A stretch of DNA of 32,860 nucleotides from a virus. Below the pieces are notes generated by a model, which made no database searches, was not told the origin of the DNA, and was given only the letters and a program-made list of their open reading frames with translations. Of this stretch, positions 20,486-29,922 are shown piece by piece. The translations under genes were made by a program, and so were the position numbers. Position 1 is the first letter of the stretch, and each line of letters starts with the position of its first letter. The stretch covers positions 1 through 32,860 of IMG/VR virus record IMGVR_UViG_3300011258_000207. The stretch is one strand, 5' to 3'.

Positions 20486-22043
20486 TCCTACAGGAGAAAG
20501 TACATCTCAATCTGCACCTATTGGTGGATTAAACACAAGAGATGCTGTGGACTTGATGCCACAAACTGATGCTATACGATTAGATAATTTCTTTCCTGGT
20601 TCTACAGATGTAAGTTTAAGAAAAGGTTATACAAACCATGTAACTGGTTTGCCTAGCACAATACAAAGTTTATTAACATATCAATCTCCTAGTGCTAATA
20701 AACTTTTTGCTGCTAGTAGTGGAGAAATTTATGACGTTACATCTGCTGGTGCTATAGGAGCATCATGGGACACTGCATCATGGGACACATCTAGTTGGGC
20801 AAGTGTTTCTAATTCTCCAGTTTTAACTGGACTTAGTAATGCTAAATGGGAATCTGTAAACTTTACAACATCAGGAGGTTCATTTTTATTTATAGTAAAT
20901 GGTGCTGATGCTCCAAGACATTATAATGGTAGTGCATGGGCAACTCCTACTTTAAGTGGAGTAACAGGCTCTACATTAAACAATGTAACAGTATTTAAAG
21001 AACGATTATTTTTTATAATAAATGATAGTTTAAGTTTTGGTTATTTACCTATAAATGCAGTAGCAGGAACAGTATCTACATTTCCATTAGGAAGTGTATT
21101 TAACTTTGGTGGTAAATTAGTAGCAGCTGGTAGCTTAACAAGAGATGGTGGTTCTGGTTCGGATGACTACATAGCATTTATAACATCAGAAGGTGAAGTA
21201 GCTGTGTATCAAGGAACAGACCCAAGTGATGCTAATAAATGGGCATTAGTTGGTGTATTTAAAATAGCAAGGCCTATTGGTAAAAGATGTGTTGTTAATG
21301 TAGGGCCAGAGTTAATTGTTATTACAGAATCTGGTTTTGTGCCATTAACACAAATGTATGCAGAAAATGAAGCTAATTATTCTAAAGCAATATCAGACAA
21401 AATAAGTGGCAGTATTATAACAGCAGTAACTAATTTTAAATCTACTTTTGGTTGGGAAGCATTAATTTATCCTAAAGGACAGTTTGGTTTATTTAATATA
21501 CCTAACGGAGTATCAGGTGAATTTGTGCAATTTGTAGTAAACTTATCCACAGGTGCATGGGGTAGATTTACAGGACAAGATGCGTACTGTTGGGGTTTAT
21601 TAAATGGTGATTTATATTTTGGTGGTAATACTAAAGTATATAAAGCAGATAGTGGATTTAGTGATGCAGGAGTACAAATACAAGGAAGTGCAAAAACAGC
21701 ATTTGTTTATTATGGTGGAAGGGGTACATCAAAAAGATTTACAGCTATACGACCTATTGTATCATCAGATGCACAATTACCAGTTAGTATAGGATTTGAT
21801 GTAGACTTTAATGATGGTACTTCTACTTATACACCATCTAGTGCAACTACTACAGGTTCTGAATGGGATAATACTGCATGGGATGTAGGATTATGGGCAG
21901 GAACTATATCTTCTCAATTAGTATGGAGAAGTGTTGCAGATATAGGATGGAACGCAGCAATAAGAATTAAAACTAGTACACAAGCACAAAGTATTAAATG
22001 GCATAGTGTAGATATTTATTATGAAAAAGGAGTAGGTTTATGA
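20472..22043 (+). CDS. Tail nozzle / DNA stabilisation protein, P22 gp10-like
   Basis: 523 aa, beta-propeller-like throughout. The start PIGGLNTRDAVDLMPQTDAI followed by RLDNFFPGSTDVSLRKGY is the standard N-terminus of phage nozzle or stabilisation proteins that hold DNA in the filled head and connect the adaptor to the spike or fibres. Repeating blade motifs include LFFIINDSLSFGYLP, GKLVAAGSLTRDGG, DYIAFITSEGEVAVYQGTDP, and WGLLNGDLYFGGNTKVYKAD. Two tandem W-D motifs occur, SWDTASWDTSSWAS near residue 99 and EWDNTAWDVGLWAG near residue 465, resembling one in the 30170 protein. Confidence 0.85.
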   Translation: MAIFNPTGESTSQSAPIGGLNTRDAVDLMPQTDAIRLDNFFPGSTDVSLRKGYTNHVTGLPSTIQSLLTYQSPSANKLFAASSGEIYDVTSAGAIGASWDTASWDTSSWASVSNSPVLTGLSNAKWESVNFTTSGGSFLFIVNGADAPRHYNGSAWATPTLSGVTGSTLNNVTVFKERLFFIINDSLSFGYLPINAVAGTVSTFPLGSVFNFGGKLVAAGSLTRDGGSGSDDYIAFITSEGEVAVYQGTDPSDANKWALVGVFKIARPIGKRCVVNVGPELIVITESGFVPLTQMYAENEANYSKAISDKISGSIITAVTNFKSTFGWEALIYPKGQFGLFNIPNGVSGEFVQFVVNLSTGAWGRFTGQDAYCWGLLNGDLYFGGNTKVYKADSGFSDAGVQIQGSAKTAFVYYGGRGTSKRFTAIRPIVSSDAQLPVSIGFDVDFNDGTSTYTPSSATTTGSEWDNTAWDVGLWAGTISSQLVWRSVADIGWNAAIRIKTSTQAQSIKWHSVDIYYEKGVGL

Positions 22044-22375
22044 TGCTTACAGACAAAGTATGGAAACTATTAGAACCAGCGACAAGTATTGGAGAAAATC
22101 TAACAAAAGAAAATATAGAAAAAGGTATTGATGATGGAACATACCAAATATTTATGGATGAACAAAGTGTAGTTATTACAGCAGATTACAAAGATGCATT
22201 ACGTATAGGTTTAGCAGGAGGAGAATTAAATAGTTTGAAAAAATTAGAAAAAAAGATTATAACTTATGCAAAAGAAAAAAAATATAAATATGTTGACATT
22301 TTAGGAAGAATGGGTTGGGAAAAAGCATTAAAAGGTTATAAAAAACAAGCAGTCTTATTAAGGAAGGAAGTATAA
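22040..22375 (+). CDS. Degenerate GNAT-like phage protein (111 aa)
   Basis: ATGA-coupled to the nozzle gene. The layout ITADYKDALRIGLAGGELNS, then LEKKIITYAKEKKYKYVDIL, then GRMGWEKALKGYKKQAVLLR matches a family of short phage proteins with the C-terminal part of a GNAT fold (GRxGWEKxLxGYxxxxxLxxK). The acetyl-CoA binding loop typical of active enzymes (R/Q-x-x-G-x-G/A) is not visible, so it is more likely structural or a scaffold for tail assembly. Seen at this position, before internal virion genes, in many podoviruses. Confidence 0.6.
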   Translation: MMLTDKVWKLLEPATSIGENLTKENIEKGIDDGTYQIFMDEQSVVITADYKDALRIGLAGGELNSLKKLEKKIITYAKEKKYKYVDILGRMGWEKALKGYKKQAVLLRKEV

Positions 22376-23550
22376 TGGCATTTGTAGGAAATTTATTTAA
22401 ATCTCCATCACCACCACCAGCACCAGATTATGCAGGTGCAGCTGAAGCTCAAGGAGCAGCTAATGTAGAAACAGCTAGGGTAGAAGGTAGAATGAATAGA
22501 CCTGATGTATTTTCTCCTTATGACCAAACATTAATAACAGATTTAGGTAACGATAGATTTGCACAAACATATAGTTTAGCTCCTGAGTATGAAGATCAAA
22601 GACAAAAACAAGTAGGTATTACTGATAAATATTTAGATACAGCTAGTAATTATTTATCAGGTTTGCCACAAGAAACATTTTCATTATCTGGATTATCAGC
22701 ACAACCAGGTCTTATAGACAGAAGTGGTTTAACTGCGTTACCTACAATGGAAGATATAAATAGTTATGCAACTAGAGTAGAAGGCGATTATTATAATAGA
22801 GCATTAGAAAGAATACAACCTTCACAACAACAAGAAGTTATAGATTTACAAACACGATTAATTAACGCAGGTATACCAGAAGGCTCAGTAGCACATAACA
22901 ATGCACTTGCAGAGCTTAGAATGAGCCATCAAGACACATTAAGAGGTTTAGCTAGTGAATCTATTAGAGAAGGACAAGCACTTGCTGATGCTCAATTACA
23001 AAGAGCTACAGGTATGAGAAGTTATCAATTAGGCGAAGGACAAGGATTAGTAGGAGAACAAGAAAGAATTAGAGATAGACAATTAAGTGATTATTTACTA
23101 AGTAGAAGTCAACCACTTAGTGAAATTGCTACTTTATCAGGACAAGCAGCTCCTCCTCCTAGTGTAGCTACAACAGGATTAAATGTACCTGCAACAAGTA
23201 TAGCTCCACCGCCAATCTTTGCAGCTACACAACAACAAGGTGCTTATGATACAAATATATATGGAAATCAAATAGCAGGATATGGAGCTAAAATGAAAGC
23301 AGTTGGAGATATAGCTGCTGCTGGAATATCAAAATCAGACAGAAGATTAAAGAAAAATATTAAATACAAATCTAAATCTAAATCTGGATTAAATGTATAT
23401 GAGTTTGAGTATAATTGGTCACCACAAAAATACACTGGTGTAATGGCACAAGAAGTTAAAAAAGTAAAACCATCAGCAGTATCTGAAAATATCTTTGGAC
23501 ACATGATGGTAGATTATAACCAGTTAGATATAAACATGGAAAGAGTGTAA
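22375..23550 (+). CDS. Internal virion-type protein with C-terminal S74 chaperone domain
   Basis: 391 aa with TAATG start. The N-terminal 300 residues (GNLFKSPSPPPAPDYAGAAE, then helical Q/E/R-rich regions such as RIQPSQQQEVIDLQTRLINA) are typical of podoviral tail or ejected proteins. Residues 321-391 form an intramolecular chaperone: SDRRLKKNIKYKSKSKSGLN, YEFEYNW, YTGVMAQEVKKVKPSAV and MMVDYNQLDI. The S-D-x-R-x-K motif with S321 is the autoproteolytic Ser of the S74 family, which trimerises the protein and then cuts itself off. Such domains normally sit on fibres; here the chain lacks a fibre-like beta-helix. Confidence 0.75.
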   Translation: MAFVGNLFKSPSPPPAPDYAGAAEAQGAANVETARVEGRMNRPDVFSPYDQTLITDLGNDRFAQTYSLAPEYEDQRQKQVGITDKYLDTASNYLSGLPQETFSLSGLSAQPGLIDRSGLTALPTMEDINSYATRVEGDYYNRALERIQPSQQQEVIDLQTRLINAGIPEGSVAHNNALAELRMSHQDTLRGLASESIREGQALADAQLQRATGMRSYQLGEGQGLVGEQERIRDRQLSDYLLSRSQPLSEIATLSGQAAPPPSVATTGLNVPATSIAPPPIFAATQQQGAYDTNIYGNQIAGYGAKMKAVGDIAAAGISKSDRRLKKNIKYKSKSKSGLNVYEFEYNWSPQKYTGVMAQEVKKVKPSAVSENIFGHMMVDYNQLDINMERV

Positions 23551-23551
23551 T

Positions 23552-25042
23552 ATGGCAGTAACAAGTAACCCATTTGCTAACAGACAAAGAAATCCATTAG
23601 TAGAAGAGTTGTTAAGACAAGCAGCAAGAGATTCACAGGCAGCAATGAGTACCACCGCAGGTCAGTATGCAGCAGAAGCTTATGGTGGTAATTTTCCTAT
23701 TGGAACTTTAACATCACAAATATTAAAAGGTGTAACAGCAAGATCAAATATAAAAGAAGCAAAAAATTTACAAGCTCAAGAAAATCAAATTGTAGATTTA
23801 TTAAAACAAAATGCACTAAATGAACAATTACCAGACAATAAATATTTTGATGAAACAGGGCAAGTAAGGCAAATGACTGGTGGCCCAGCAGAAGGTAGTA
23901 TAGTTAATAATCAAATACAAGTTACACCACAATCAGTACCTTCTAGTGTAGAAGTGGGTAAAGATTCTAGTTTTTTAGATAGGTTTGTAAATGGTGCTAT
24001 AAATGCTTATAAAATAGAAAATAAAAACCAAGCTATGGCAGATGTTGGGATATCTTCAGATGATTTAGATTTATATAAAAGACAAAAACAGGGAACACTT
24101 ACACCTGTTACTTTATATAGAGGAGAGGAAGCAGTACCAGTATTAATGAAAACAGATGATAGAGGTAGTTTTGTTAATTATACAGATTTAAAAGGAAATG
24201 AATTAACTGATTCGACAGGATTAAGTACTAGTAAATCAGTAGAATCAAGAAGGGACAAGTTTATGAAAGCTTATGTATCAGATTTTACTATTAAATCAAA
24301 TATAGCAGGTAGAGACTATGATATAGAAGAGGTAGTCAGAACAGCAAATCGTTTAGCAGATGAACTGAATATACCTAAAGATAATATAAATACTACACAA
24401 AATGATATAAGTATCATAGAGGATGATTTAGGTTTTGGTGATATTATGGATTCTTTAAATGGTGAATCTAAAACAGATAAACAAAAAGATACTGATGATA
24501 CTTTAGTAAAACCAAGATTAAGTAAGAAAGAACAAGCAGATATAGAGAAAAAGACAGAAGAAACAAAAGAAAAAAAGAGAAAAAATATACAAATTATATC
24601 TACGGATGTAGGTAGTCTTGATTTAACTAGAAGTAAAATAGCAACACTAAAAGATGCTTTACCAAAAATAGAACAATTATATAAACAATTAGAAGATTTA
24701 AATATAACAGGTAGAGGTATTTCTGCTAGTGCTTTTATTAACACAAGTGGCCCAGCTGCACAATTAATAGGATTAATAAATACTTTAAAAGGTTCAGTAT
24801 TTGTGTCCGCAACAGGTAAATTAAAAGAAGCTGGTGGAGGTTCTACAGGAATGGGTTCATTAACAGAAGTAGAAGGAGAAAAAATTCAAGGTTCAGAAGG
24901 ACAAGTAAAAGTAGATTTAAAAAATCAAACTATAAATACATTAAAAAAAGTATTAAAAGAATTACAAGAAGCAGAAGCTCGTAAATTAAAATATTTACAA
25001 AACGCATATGAAGATGAGTATAAACAATATATGGTTCAATAA
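23552..25042 (+). CDS. Internal virion/ejection-type protein (496 aa)
   Basis: One base after the S74 protein. Helix-rich and charged, with no signal or membrane span. The N-terminus (NPLVEELLRQAARDSQAAMS then YAAEAYGGNFPIGTLTSQIL) is alanine-rich. The middle has a beta-like LTPVTLYRGEEAVPVLMKTD segment. The C-terminal 150 residues are coiled coil (ADIEKKTEETKEKKRKNI, TLKKVLKELQEAEARKLKYL) interrupted by a Gly/Ser patch (KEAGGGSTGMGSLTEVEGEK), which resembles a conserved loop of T7-like and P22-like ejected proteins. Probably ejected with DNA; assigned from order and composition. Confidence 0.65.
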   Translation: MAVTSNPFANRQRNPLVEELLRQAARDSQAAMSTTAGQYAAEAYGGNFPIGTLTSQILKGVTARSNIKEAKNLQAQENQIVDLLKQNALNEQLPDNKYFDETGQVRQMTGGPAEGSIVNNQIQVTPQSVPSSVEVGKDSSFLDRFVNGAINAYKIENKNQAMADVGISSDDLDLYKRQKQGTLTPVTLYRGEEAVPVLMKTDDRGSFVNYTDLKGNELTDSTGLSTSKSVESRRDKFMKAYVSDFTIKSNIAGRDYDIEEVVRTANRLADELNIPKDNINTTQNDISIIEDDLGFGDIMDSLNGESKTDKQKDTDDTLVKPRLSKKEQADIEKKTEETKEKKRKNIQIISTDVGSLDLTRSKIATLKDALPKIEQLYKQLEDLNITGRGISASAFINTSGPAAQLIGLINTLKGSVFVSATGKLKEAGGGSTGMGSLTEVEGEKIQGSEGQVKVDLKNQTINTLKKVLKELQEAEARKLKYLQNAYEDEYKQYMVQ

Positions 25043-27213
25043 TGGCATTATCTAGTCAAGAAATAAGAAATAGACTAACTGCAATAGAAAAAAATTTAGC
25101 AAGTAAATCTATTAGAAACCAACAAGAAGAAGAAATATTAAAAGCTATACAGTCTCAAGATTTTTTTTCTAGTGGTAAAACAGGTCAAATATTACAAGGT
25201 TTACAAGAATATGGTATACCAAGTGAAGAAATTACTGCACTATTTGGTAGATCAGATAGATCAAAAATATTATCTGATGCATTAAGATCGCAAAATAAAT
25301 TACCAGAAGAAGGTAGGGAAGGTTTTTCACCTCCTAGTCAATATGATATAAATTTAGCTTTACAAAGAAAAAACTTAGAAGATTATCAAAAAAGAAATCC
25401 TGTAGGTGCTTTTGGTTTACAAGCTATGGGAACTTTAGCACCTGCAATTATTACAGCAGGAAGAGGTTCAGGAACAGCTATTAAAAAAGCAACAGATGTT
25501 TTATTTAATCCAAAAACTTACAAAGGTGCAGTTGGAACAGGAGCAGGATTAACAGCTTTAGGAACTTTTATGAGAGGGGAAGATAGTTTTCGTAATAGAT
25601 TATCTAAAATACCAACCAATGTAGCAGTATCATTGCCTTTTTCTTTTGGAGGTAAATTAGTAAGTGATAAAGCTGGTGAATTACTTAGTAAAATAATAAA
25701 ACCTAATCCTAATGTTTTAGGTATAAAACAAGCTAGAGATTTAGTAAACGAAGCCTTAGAATTAGATGAGATTACAGCAGCAAAAGCCATAGAAATAGTT
25801 ATGAAAAAAAATAATTCTGAATTTACTATGGCAGATATAGGAGAAAACACAGAAGCATTATTAGGGGCTTTAAATGCTATTCCTGGTGTAGGTAAAAAAG
25901 ACGCAGCTAATTTTTTAAGAGCTAGAAACGAAGGTAAAATTAATAGGTTATATCATATATTTGATAATGTTAAAAATGGCCCTTGGATAGATGAATTTAA
26001 AGCATTGCAAACAGCAATGAAAAGCAAAGGAAATAAATTATATGGAGAAGCCTATAATCCAAAAAATAAAAATAGTATTTTAAATATAAATACAGGAGTG
26101 GATATAAATGGAAAAATTACTTCTATAGCAGAATATATGGGTAGAGATGATTTTGTATCTGCATTTAAAAATGCTCAAAAATTAAATAGAGTAAGACCTA
26201 TAAGTGGTCTCAAAAAATATAATAATTATACTTTAGATGTTATTAATGGTGTAGCAACCTTAAAAAATGAAAAAGGAAAAGTTGTTAATGAGATACCTAC
26301 ACAATTTTTTCAATTAATAAAAAGAGGATATGACGATTTAATACAATCAGCAAAAAAAGATATGACAGGTACAACAGGCAAAGAATTATTAGGCGGTATA
26401 GTAGCTAACAAAAATGAATTATTACAAGTAGTAGATACATTAAATCCTTTATATAAAAAAGCTAGAGATCAATGGGCAGGAGATGCTTCTATTTTAAATG
26501 CTATGGATTTAGGTAAGGCTATAAAATCTAATAAATATGAATATTCAGAATTAGAACAAATGGTTAGGACTATGAGTAAATCAGAAAAAGATGCTTTTCG
26601 TATTGGTGCTTTAAATTCTTTTATACAACAAATAGAATCAAAAGGAGTTAATAGCAACATAGCACAACAAATAGCTAGAAGCACTAGAGATAGAAAGTTA
26701 TTAAGATTAGCATGGGGTGGAACAGATGAATCTTTTAATAAATTTTGGGGTAAATTAACTGATGAAATGACTACAGCACAAACAGCTCAATCTGTATTAG
26801 GTAATTCTAAAACAGCAGTAAGGCAAACATTTATTAATAAAATACAATCTGGTGATCAACCATATAAACCATCTAGAGAAATAACATCTTTATTAATGGA
26901 TGCTATATCTATCTCAACTAAAGATGCAGATAAAACTAGACAAAAAGCATTATCTAAAGAAATGGCAAGAATACTATTAGCTACAGGAAAAAGTAAAATA
27001 GAAATACAAACTATAAAAAAACAATTACAACAAAAAGCAACTTTAGAAGAATTAATTATAATGTACCCTGAGTTTATAAAAGCAATAGCAAAGTATCCGT
27101 TATCTCCAGCATTAGCTGCTTTAGTAGCACAAGACGAAAAAAACAAATTAGGAGAAATACCTAGAGGTGCAACGCAAGGAGTAAAGGAAGTATTAGAACC
27201 AATATTTTTTTAA
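25042..27213 (+). CDS. Large internal virion/ejection protein (723 aa)
   Basis: TAATG-coupled to the previous gene and the largest protein in the window. A hydrophobic, Gly/Ala-rich stretch at about residues 120-180 (VGAFGLQAMGTLAPAIITAG, then GAVGTGAGLTALGTFMRG) could insert in membrane or form a transperiplasmic channel, as in T7 gp16-type proteins. The remainder is long helices (QLIKRGYDDLIQSAKKDMTG, KKARDQWAGDASILNAMDLG). No lytic transglycosylase motif is seen, so wall penetration must come from another protein or be unneeded. Likely role: genome ejection. Confidence 0.7.
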   Translation: MALSSQEIRNRLTAIEKNLASKSIRNQQEEEILKAIQSQDFFSSGKTGQILQGLQEYGIPSEEITALFGRSDRSKILSDALRSQNKLPEEGREGFSPPSQYDINLALQRKNLEDYQKRNPVGAFGLQAMGTLAPAIITAGRGSGTAIKKATDVLFNPKTYKGAVGTGAGLTALGTFMRGEDSFRNRLSKIPTNVAVSLPFSFGGKLVSDKAGELLSKIIKPNPNVLGIKQARDLVNEALELDEITAAKAIEIVMKKNNSEFTMADIGENTEALLGALNAIPGVGKKDAANFLRARNEGKINRLYHIFDNVKNGPWIDEFKALQTAMKSKGNKLYGEAYNPKNKNSILNINTGVDINGKITSIAEYMGRDDFVSAFKNAQKLNRVRPISGLKKYNNYTLDVINGVATLKNEKGKVVNEIPTQFFQLIKRGYDDLIQSAKKDMTGTTGKELLGGIVANKNELLQVVDTLNPLYKKARDQWAGDASILNAMDLGKAIKSNKYEYSELEQMVRTMSKSEKDAFRIGALNSFIQQIESKGVNSNIAQQIARSTRDRKLLRLAWGGTDESFNKFWGKLTDEMTTAQTAQSVLGNSKTAVRQTFINKIQSGDQPYKPSREITSLLMDAISISTKDADKTRQKALSKEMARILLATGKSKIEIQTIKKQLQQKATLEELIIMYPEFIKAIAKYPLSPALAALVAQDEKNKLGEIPRGATQGVKEVLEPIFF

Positions 27214-27267
27214 AATAATTTGATTAATAAACTAAAATAAGGTAAAACAAATAAAAGGAGAATAAAA

Positions 27268-28494
27268 ATGGGTTGGTCAGGAGGAACATACACAAGGTCA
27301 GATGGAGTATTTACAGGTACATCTATTTGGCAAAATAACAGAGATGCAGGAACAAAGATTGTTGCAGACAGGCACGATACACACGACCAAGATATGGCAA
27401 CAGGATTAAACCAAGCTATAAACAAAGATGGAAGTAATGCTTTTACAGGTGCAGCTAACTTAGGTAGTCAAAAGATTACAGGATTAGCTGATGGTACAGC
27501 ACATACAGATGGAGTAAATGCTGGGCAAATACAAGATGGTGGATTAATATTCCAAGCTACAGATAGTGGTAGTGCTAATACTTATGCAATAGCTTTAACA
27601 CCAGCAGTAACTGGTTATGTAGCAGGACAAGTATTTCATTTTAAAGCAGCCAACGCATCTACAGGAGCATCTACATTAAATGTAAATGCACTTGGTGCAA
27701 AAAACATTAAAAAGAAAAATGATCAAGATATAGCTTCTGGAGATATAGAAGCTAATGCAATTGTATCTGTAATATATGATGGTACATCATTTCAAATGAC
27801 AAGCCAATTAGGTACAGCAGGTGGTTCTATGAGTTCATTTACTCTTACTGGTGATAGTGGTAGCAACCAAACAATATCAGACAGCAATACATTAGATATA
27901 GCAGGTGGCACAGGTATAGACACTGTAGTTGGTTCAACTGATACAGTAACAGTAAGTGTAGATAGCACTATTAAAAAAGTAGGAAAAGAAACTATATGGG
28001 TTCCAGCAGTTGCTATGTACCCTAATACTACAAATGGGTGTGCTGCTTTAGCACAAACAGAACTAAGTAATGGCCCTGAAATTAAAACATTAGATTTTGA
28101 TAAAGATTCAGATGAATTTGCACAATTTGCAGTAGCTTTTCCTAAATCATGGAATGAAGGCACAGTAACCTTTCAAGCATTTTTTACAGCAGCTTCTACT
28201 AATACAGGAACAACAGCTTTTGTATTAAATGCAGTAGCTTTAGCTGATAATGGTGATTTAAATACAGCATTTGGTACAGCAGTAGGGCCTACAGCAAAAG
28301 CCATGAGTGGAACATCAAATGATTTAGCAGTTACAGCAGAAAGTGGTGCAGTAACAATAGCTGGTAGTCCTAGTGTAGATGAGTATGTTTTTTTTCAAAT
28401 AATGAGAGATGTTTCTGCTGATAGTTTAACAGCAGATGCAAAATTATTAGGAATTAAATTATTCTTTACAACTGATGCAGCAAATGACGCATAA
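27268..28494 (+). CDS. Tail fibre-like protein (408 aa)
   Basis: Start after AAAAGGAGAATAAAA in a 54-base gap. The first 60 residues (MGWSGGTYTRSDGVFTGTSI then RHDTHDQDMATGLNQAINKD) are a common virion-attachment domain of phage fibres. Next come beta repeats, GAANLGSQKITGLADGTAHT then DGVNAGQIQDGG, the joint motif that precedes fibre shafts. The C-terminal part (from VPAVAMYPNTTNGCAALAQT) is a beta-sandwich-like domain shared with other marine phage tail proteins, probably receptor-facing. It likely trimerises. No S74 chaperone in this gene. Confidence 0.75.
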   Translation: MGWSGGTYTRSDGVFTGTSIWQNNRDAGTKIVADRHDTHDQDMATGLNQAINKDGSNAFTGAANLGSQKITGLADGTAHTDGVNAGQIQDGGLIFQATDSGSANTYAIALTPAVTGYVAGQVFHFKAANASTGASTLNVNALGAKNIKKKNDQDIASGDIEANAIVSVIYDGTSFQMTSQLGTAGGSMSSFTLTGDSGSNQTISDSNTLDIAGGTGIDTVVGSTDTVTVSVDSTIKKVGKETIWVPAVAMYPNTTNGCAALAQTELSNGPEIKTLDFDKDSDEFAQFAVAFPKSWNEGTVTFQAFFTAASTNTGTTAFVLNAVALADNGDLNTAFGTAVGPTAKAMSGTSNDLAVTAESGAVTIAGSPSVDEYVFFQIMRDVSADSLTADAKLLGIKLFFTTDAANDA

Positions 28495-28502
28495 GGTTTA
28501 AT

Positions 28503-29411
28503 ATGACAAGTTTTGGATATAATGTATTAGGTTTCGGCTCTGGTGGGGTAGTTGCAGGAGCAGCATATAATATTGACACTCTAGTTATTGCTGGTGGAGG
28601 TGGAGGAAGTAATTCTTCTGGTGGTAATGGTTGGGGTTCTGGTGGTGGAGGAGCTGGAGGTTTACTTGCAGCAACTTCTTTAGAAGTAAATACAGGAACA
28701 GCTTATACTGTTACTGTAGGTGCTGGAGCTGCAAATGCTACAACTAGTGTAAATGGTTCTAACTCAGTTTTTTCAGGTGGTACAGTAGCAACTCAAACTG
28801 CAATAGGTGGTGGTGGTTCTGGTGGTAAACAATCAGGTCATCAGTCTGGTAAAGATGGAGGTTCAGGAGGTGGAGGAAACCGAAATGCCTCTAACACTGG
28901 TGGTGCTGGAACTTCTGGACAAGGAAATGATGGTGGTTCTCCTCAAAGAAGTTCTTATCAAGATAATGACAGAGGTTCAGGAGGTGGTGGTGCTGGAAGT
29001 GTTGGTCAAGATGCTAAAGATGGGGGTCAAGGTGGTACAGGTAGTAATGCTTATTCAGCTTGGGCGACTGCAACATCTTCAGGAGATAATGGATATTATG
29101 CTTCAGGAGGTGGTGGAGGTAGAGGAGATGCTGTAGCTGGTGCTACTGCTTCTGACGGAGGTGGTGGTAATGGTGCTGGTACTAGTGGCACTTCAGGTAA
29201 TACAGGTGCAGATGGTTCAGCAAATACTGGAGGTGGCTCTGGAGGTGGTGGTTCATCACCAGGAGCATCAGGAAATGGTGGGTCTGGTGGCTCTGGTATA
29301 GTTATTATTAGATACCAAAGTGGTACACAATTAGGAACAGGAGGCTCAGTAACTTCAAGTGGAGGTTACTATTATCATAAATTTACATCATCAGGGACAT
29401 TTACAGCATAA
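28503..29411 (+). CDS. Glycine-rich adhesin-type tail protein (302 aa)
   Basis: More than a third of the residues are glycine, in blocks such as GGGGGSNSSGGNGWGSGGGG and GGGRGDAVAGATASDGGGGN, between a short N-terminal beta part (TLVIAGGGGG, VNTGTAYTVTVGAG) and a beta C-terminus (GIVIIRYQSGTQLGTGGSVT then YYYHKFTSSGTFTA). The layout is that of polyglycine-II adhesins at fibre tips, which vary fast and determine host range. It follows the fibre gene directly. The GGTGGT-rich DNA explains apparent ORFs in other frames. Confidence 0.75.
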   Translation: MTSFGYNVLGFGSGGVVAGAAYNIDTLVIAGGGGGSNSSGGNGWGSGGGGAGGLLAATSLEVNTGTAYTVTVGAGAANATTSVNGSNSVFSGGTVATQTAIGGGGSGGKQSGHQSGKDGGSGGGGNRNASNTGGAGTSGQGNDGGSPQRSSYQDNDRGSGGGGAGSVGQDAKDGGQGGTGSNAYSAWATATSSGDNGYYASGGGGGRGDAVAGATASDGGGGNGAGTSGTSGNTGADGSANTGGGSGGGGSSPGASGNGGSGGSGIVIIRYQSGTQLGTGGSVTSSGGYYYHKFTSSGTFTA

Positions 29412-29818
29412 TGGCACATTTCGCAAAATTAGATGAAAACAATTTAGTATTAGAAGTAATAGTAGTAGCAGATAGTGATGCACCTACTGAAGCAAAAGGA
29501 CAAACTTTTTTACAAAATTTATATAAAAATACAATAACTTATAAACAAACATCTTATAATACTATTGCTGGTGAACACAAACTAGGTGGTACAGCTTTTA
29601 GAAAAAACTATGCTGGTGTTGGTTATACATATGATGCTAGTAAAGATGCTTTCATACCTCCAAAACCTTTTAATAGTTGGACATTAAATGAAGATACTTG
29701 TCAATGGGAAGCACCAGTTGCATATCCAGATGATGGAAAAAGTTATGTATGGAAAGAAGATACCCAAACATGGATATTATTTTATGGAAAAGTATTATTT
29801 GATGCAAAAAGTACATGA
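29411..29818 (+). CDS. Conserved marine phage tail-associated protein (135 aa)
   Basis: TAATG start. MAHFAKLDENNLVLEVIVVA, YKQTSYNTIAGEHKLGGTAF, RKNYAGVGYTYDASKDAFIP and PKPFNSWTLNEDTCQWEAPV are a very conserved set of phrases known from cyanophages and pelagiphages (KQTSYNT..G.H.LGGTPFRKNYAGIGYTYD..RDAFIPPKP). It forms a compact beta-rich domain of unknown function, probably at the fibre or baseplate region. Family recognition is strong; function is not established. Confidence 0.85.
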   Translation: MAHFAKLDENNLVLEVIVVADSDAPTEAKGQTFLQNLYKNTITYKQTSYNTIAGEHKLGGTAFRKNYAGVGYTYDASKDAFIPPKPFNSWTLNEDTCQWEAPVAYPDDGKSYVWKEDTQTWILFYGKVLFDAKST

Positions 29819-29922
29819 AAAATAAAATAAAAAAAATTTATCAAAAGATTAAAAAAAGATTGTTTGGTAAACTATGTGAATGTAAGCCTAAAAAAAAGGG
29901 TAGACCTAGAAAGGATAAGTAA
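29815..29922 (+). CDS. AT-hook-like basic peptide (35 aa)
   Basis: ATGA start and TAATG end place it exactly between two real genes. MKNKIKKIYQKIKKRLFGKL is an amphipathic basic helix, followed by CECKPKKKGRPRKDK. KKGRPRK contains the GRP core of an AT-hook, which binds the minor groove of AT-rich DNA; the CxC may form a disulphide or bind metal. A DNA-binding peptide among fibre genes is unexpected. No family recognised. Confidence 0.6.
   Translation: MKNKIKKIYQKIKKRLFGKLCECKPKKKGRPRKDK

Noticed and set aside
21604-21792. 62-codon plus-strand ORF inside the nozzle gene
   Set aside because: Off-frame shadow with no ribosome site.
24316-24744. 142-codon minus-strand ORF
   Set aside because: Antisense shadow of the 23552 gene; cysteine and phenylalanine-rich nonsense from reverse A-rich codons.
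28807-29136. 109-codon plus-strand ORF inside the glycine-rich gene
   Set aside because: Off-frame reading of GGTGGT repeats giving V/E/M-rich sequence; the glycine frame fits tail proteins.
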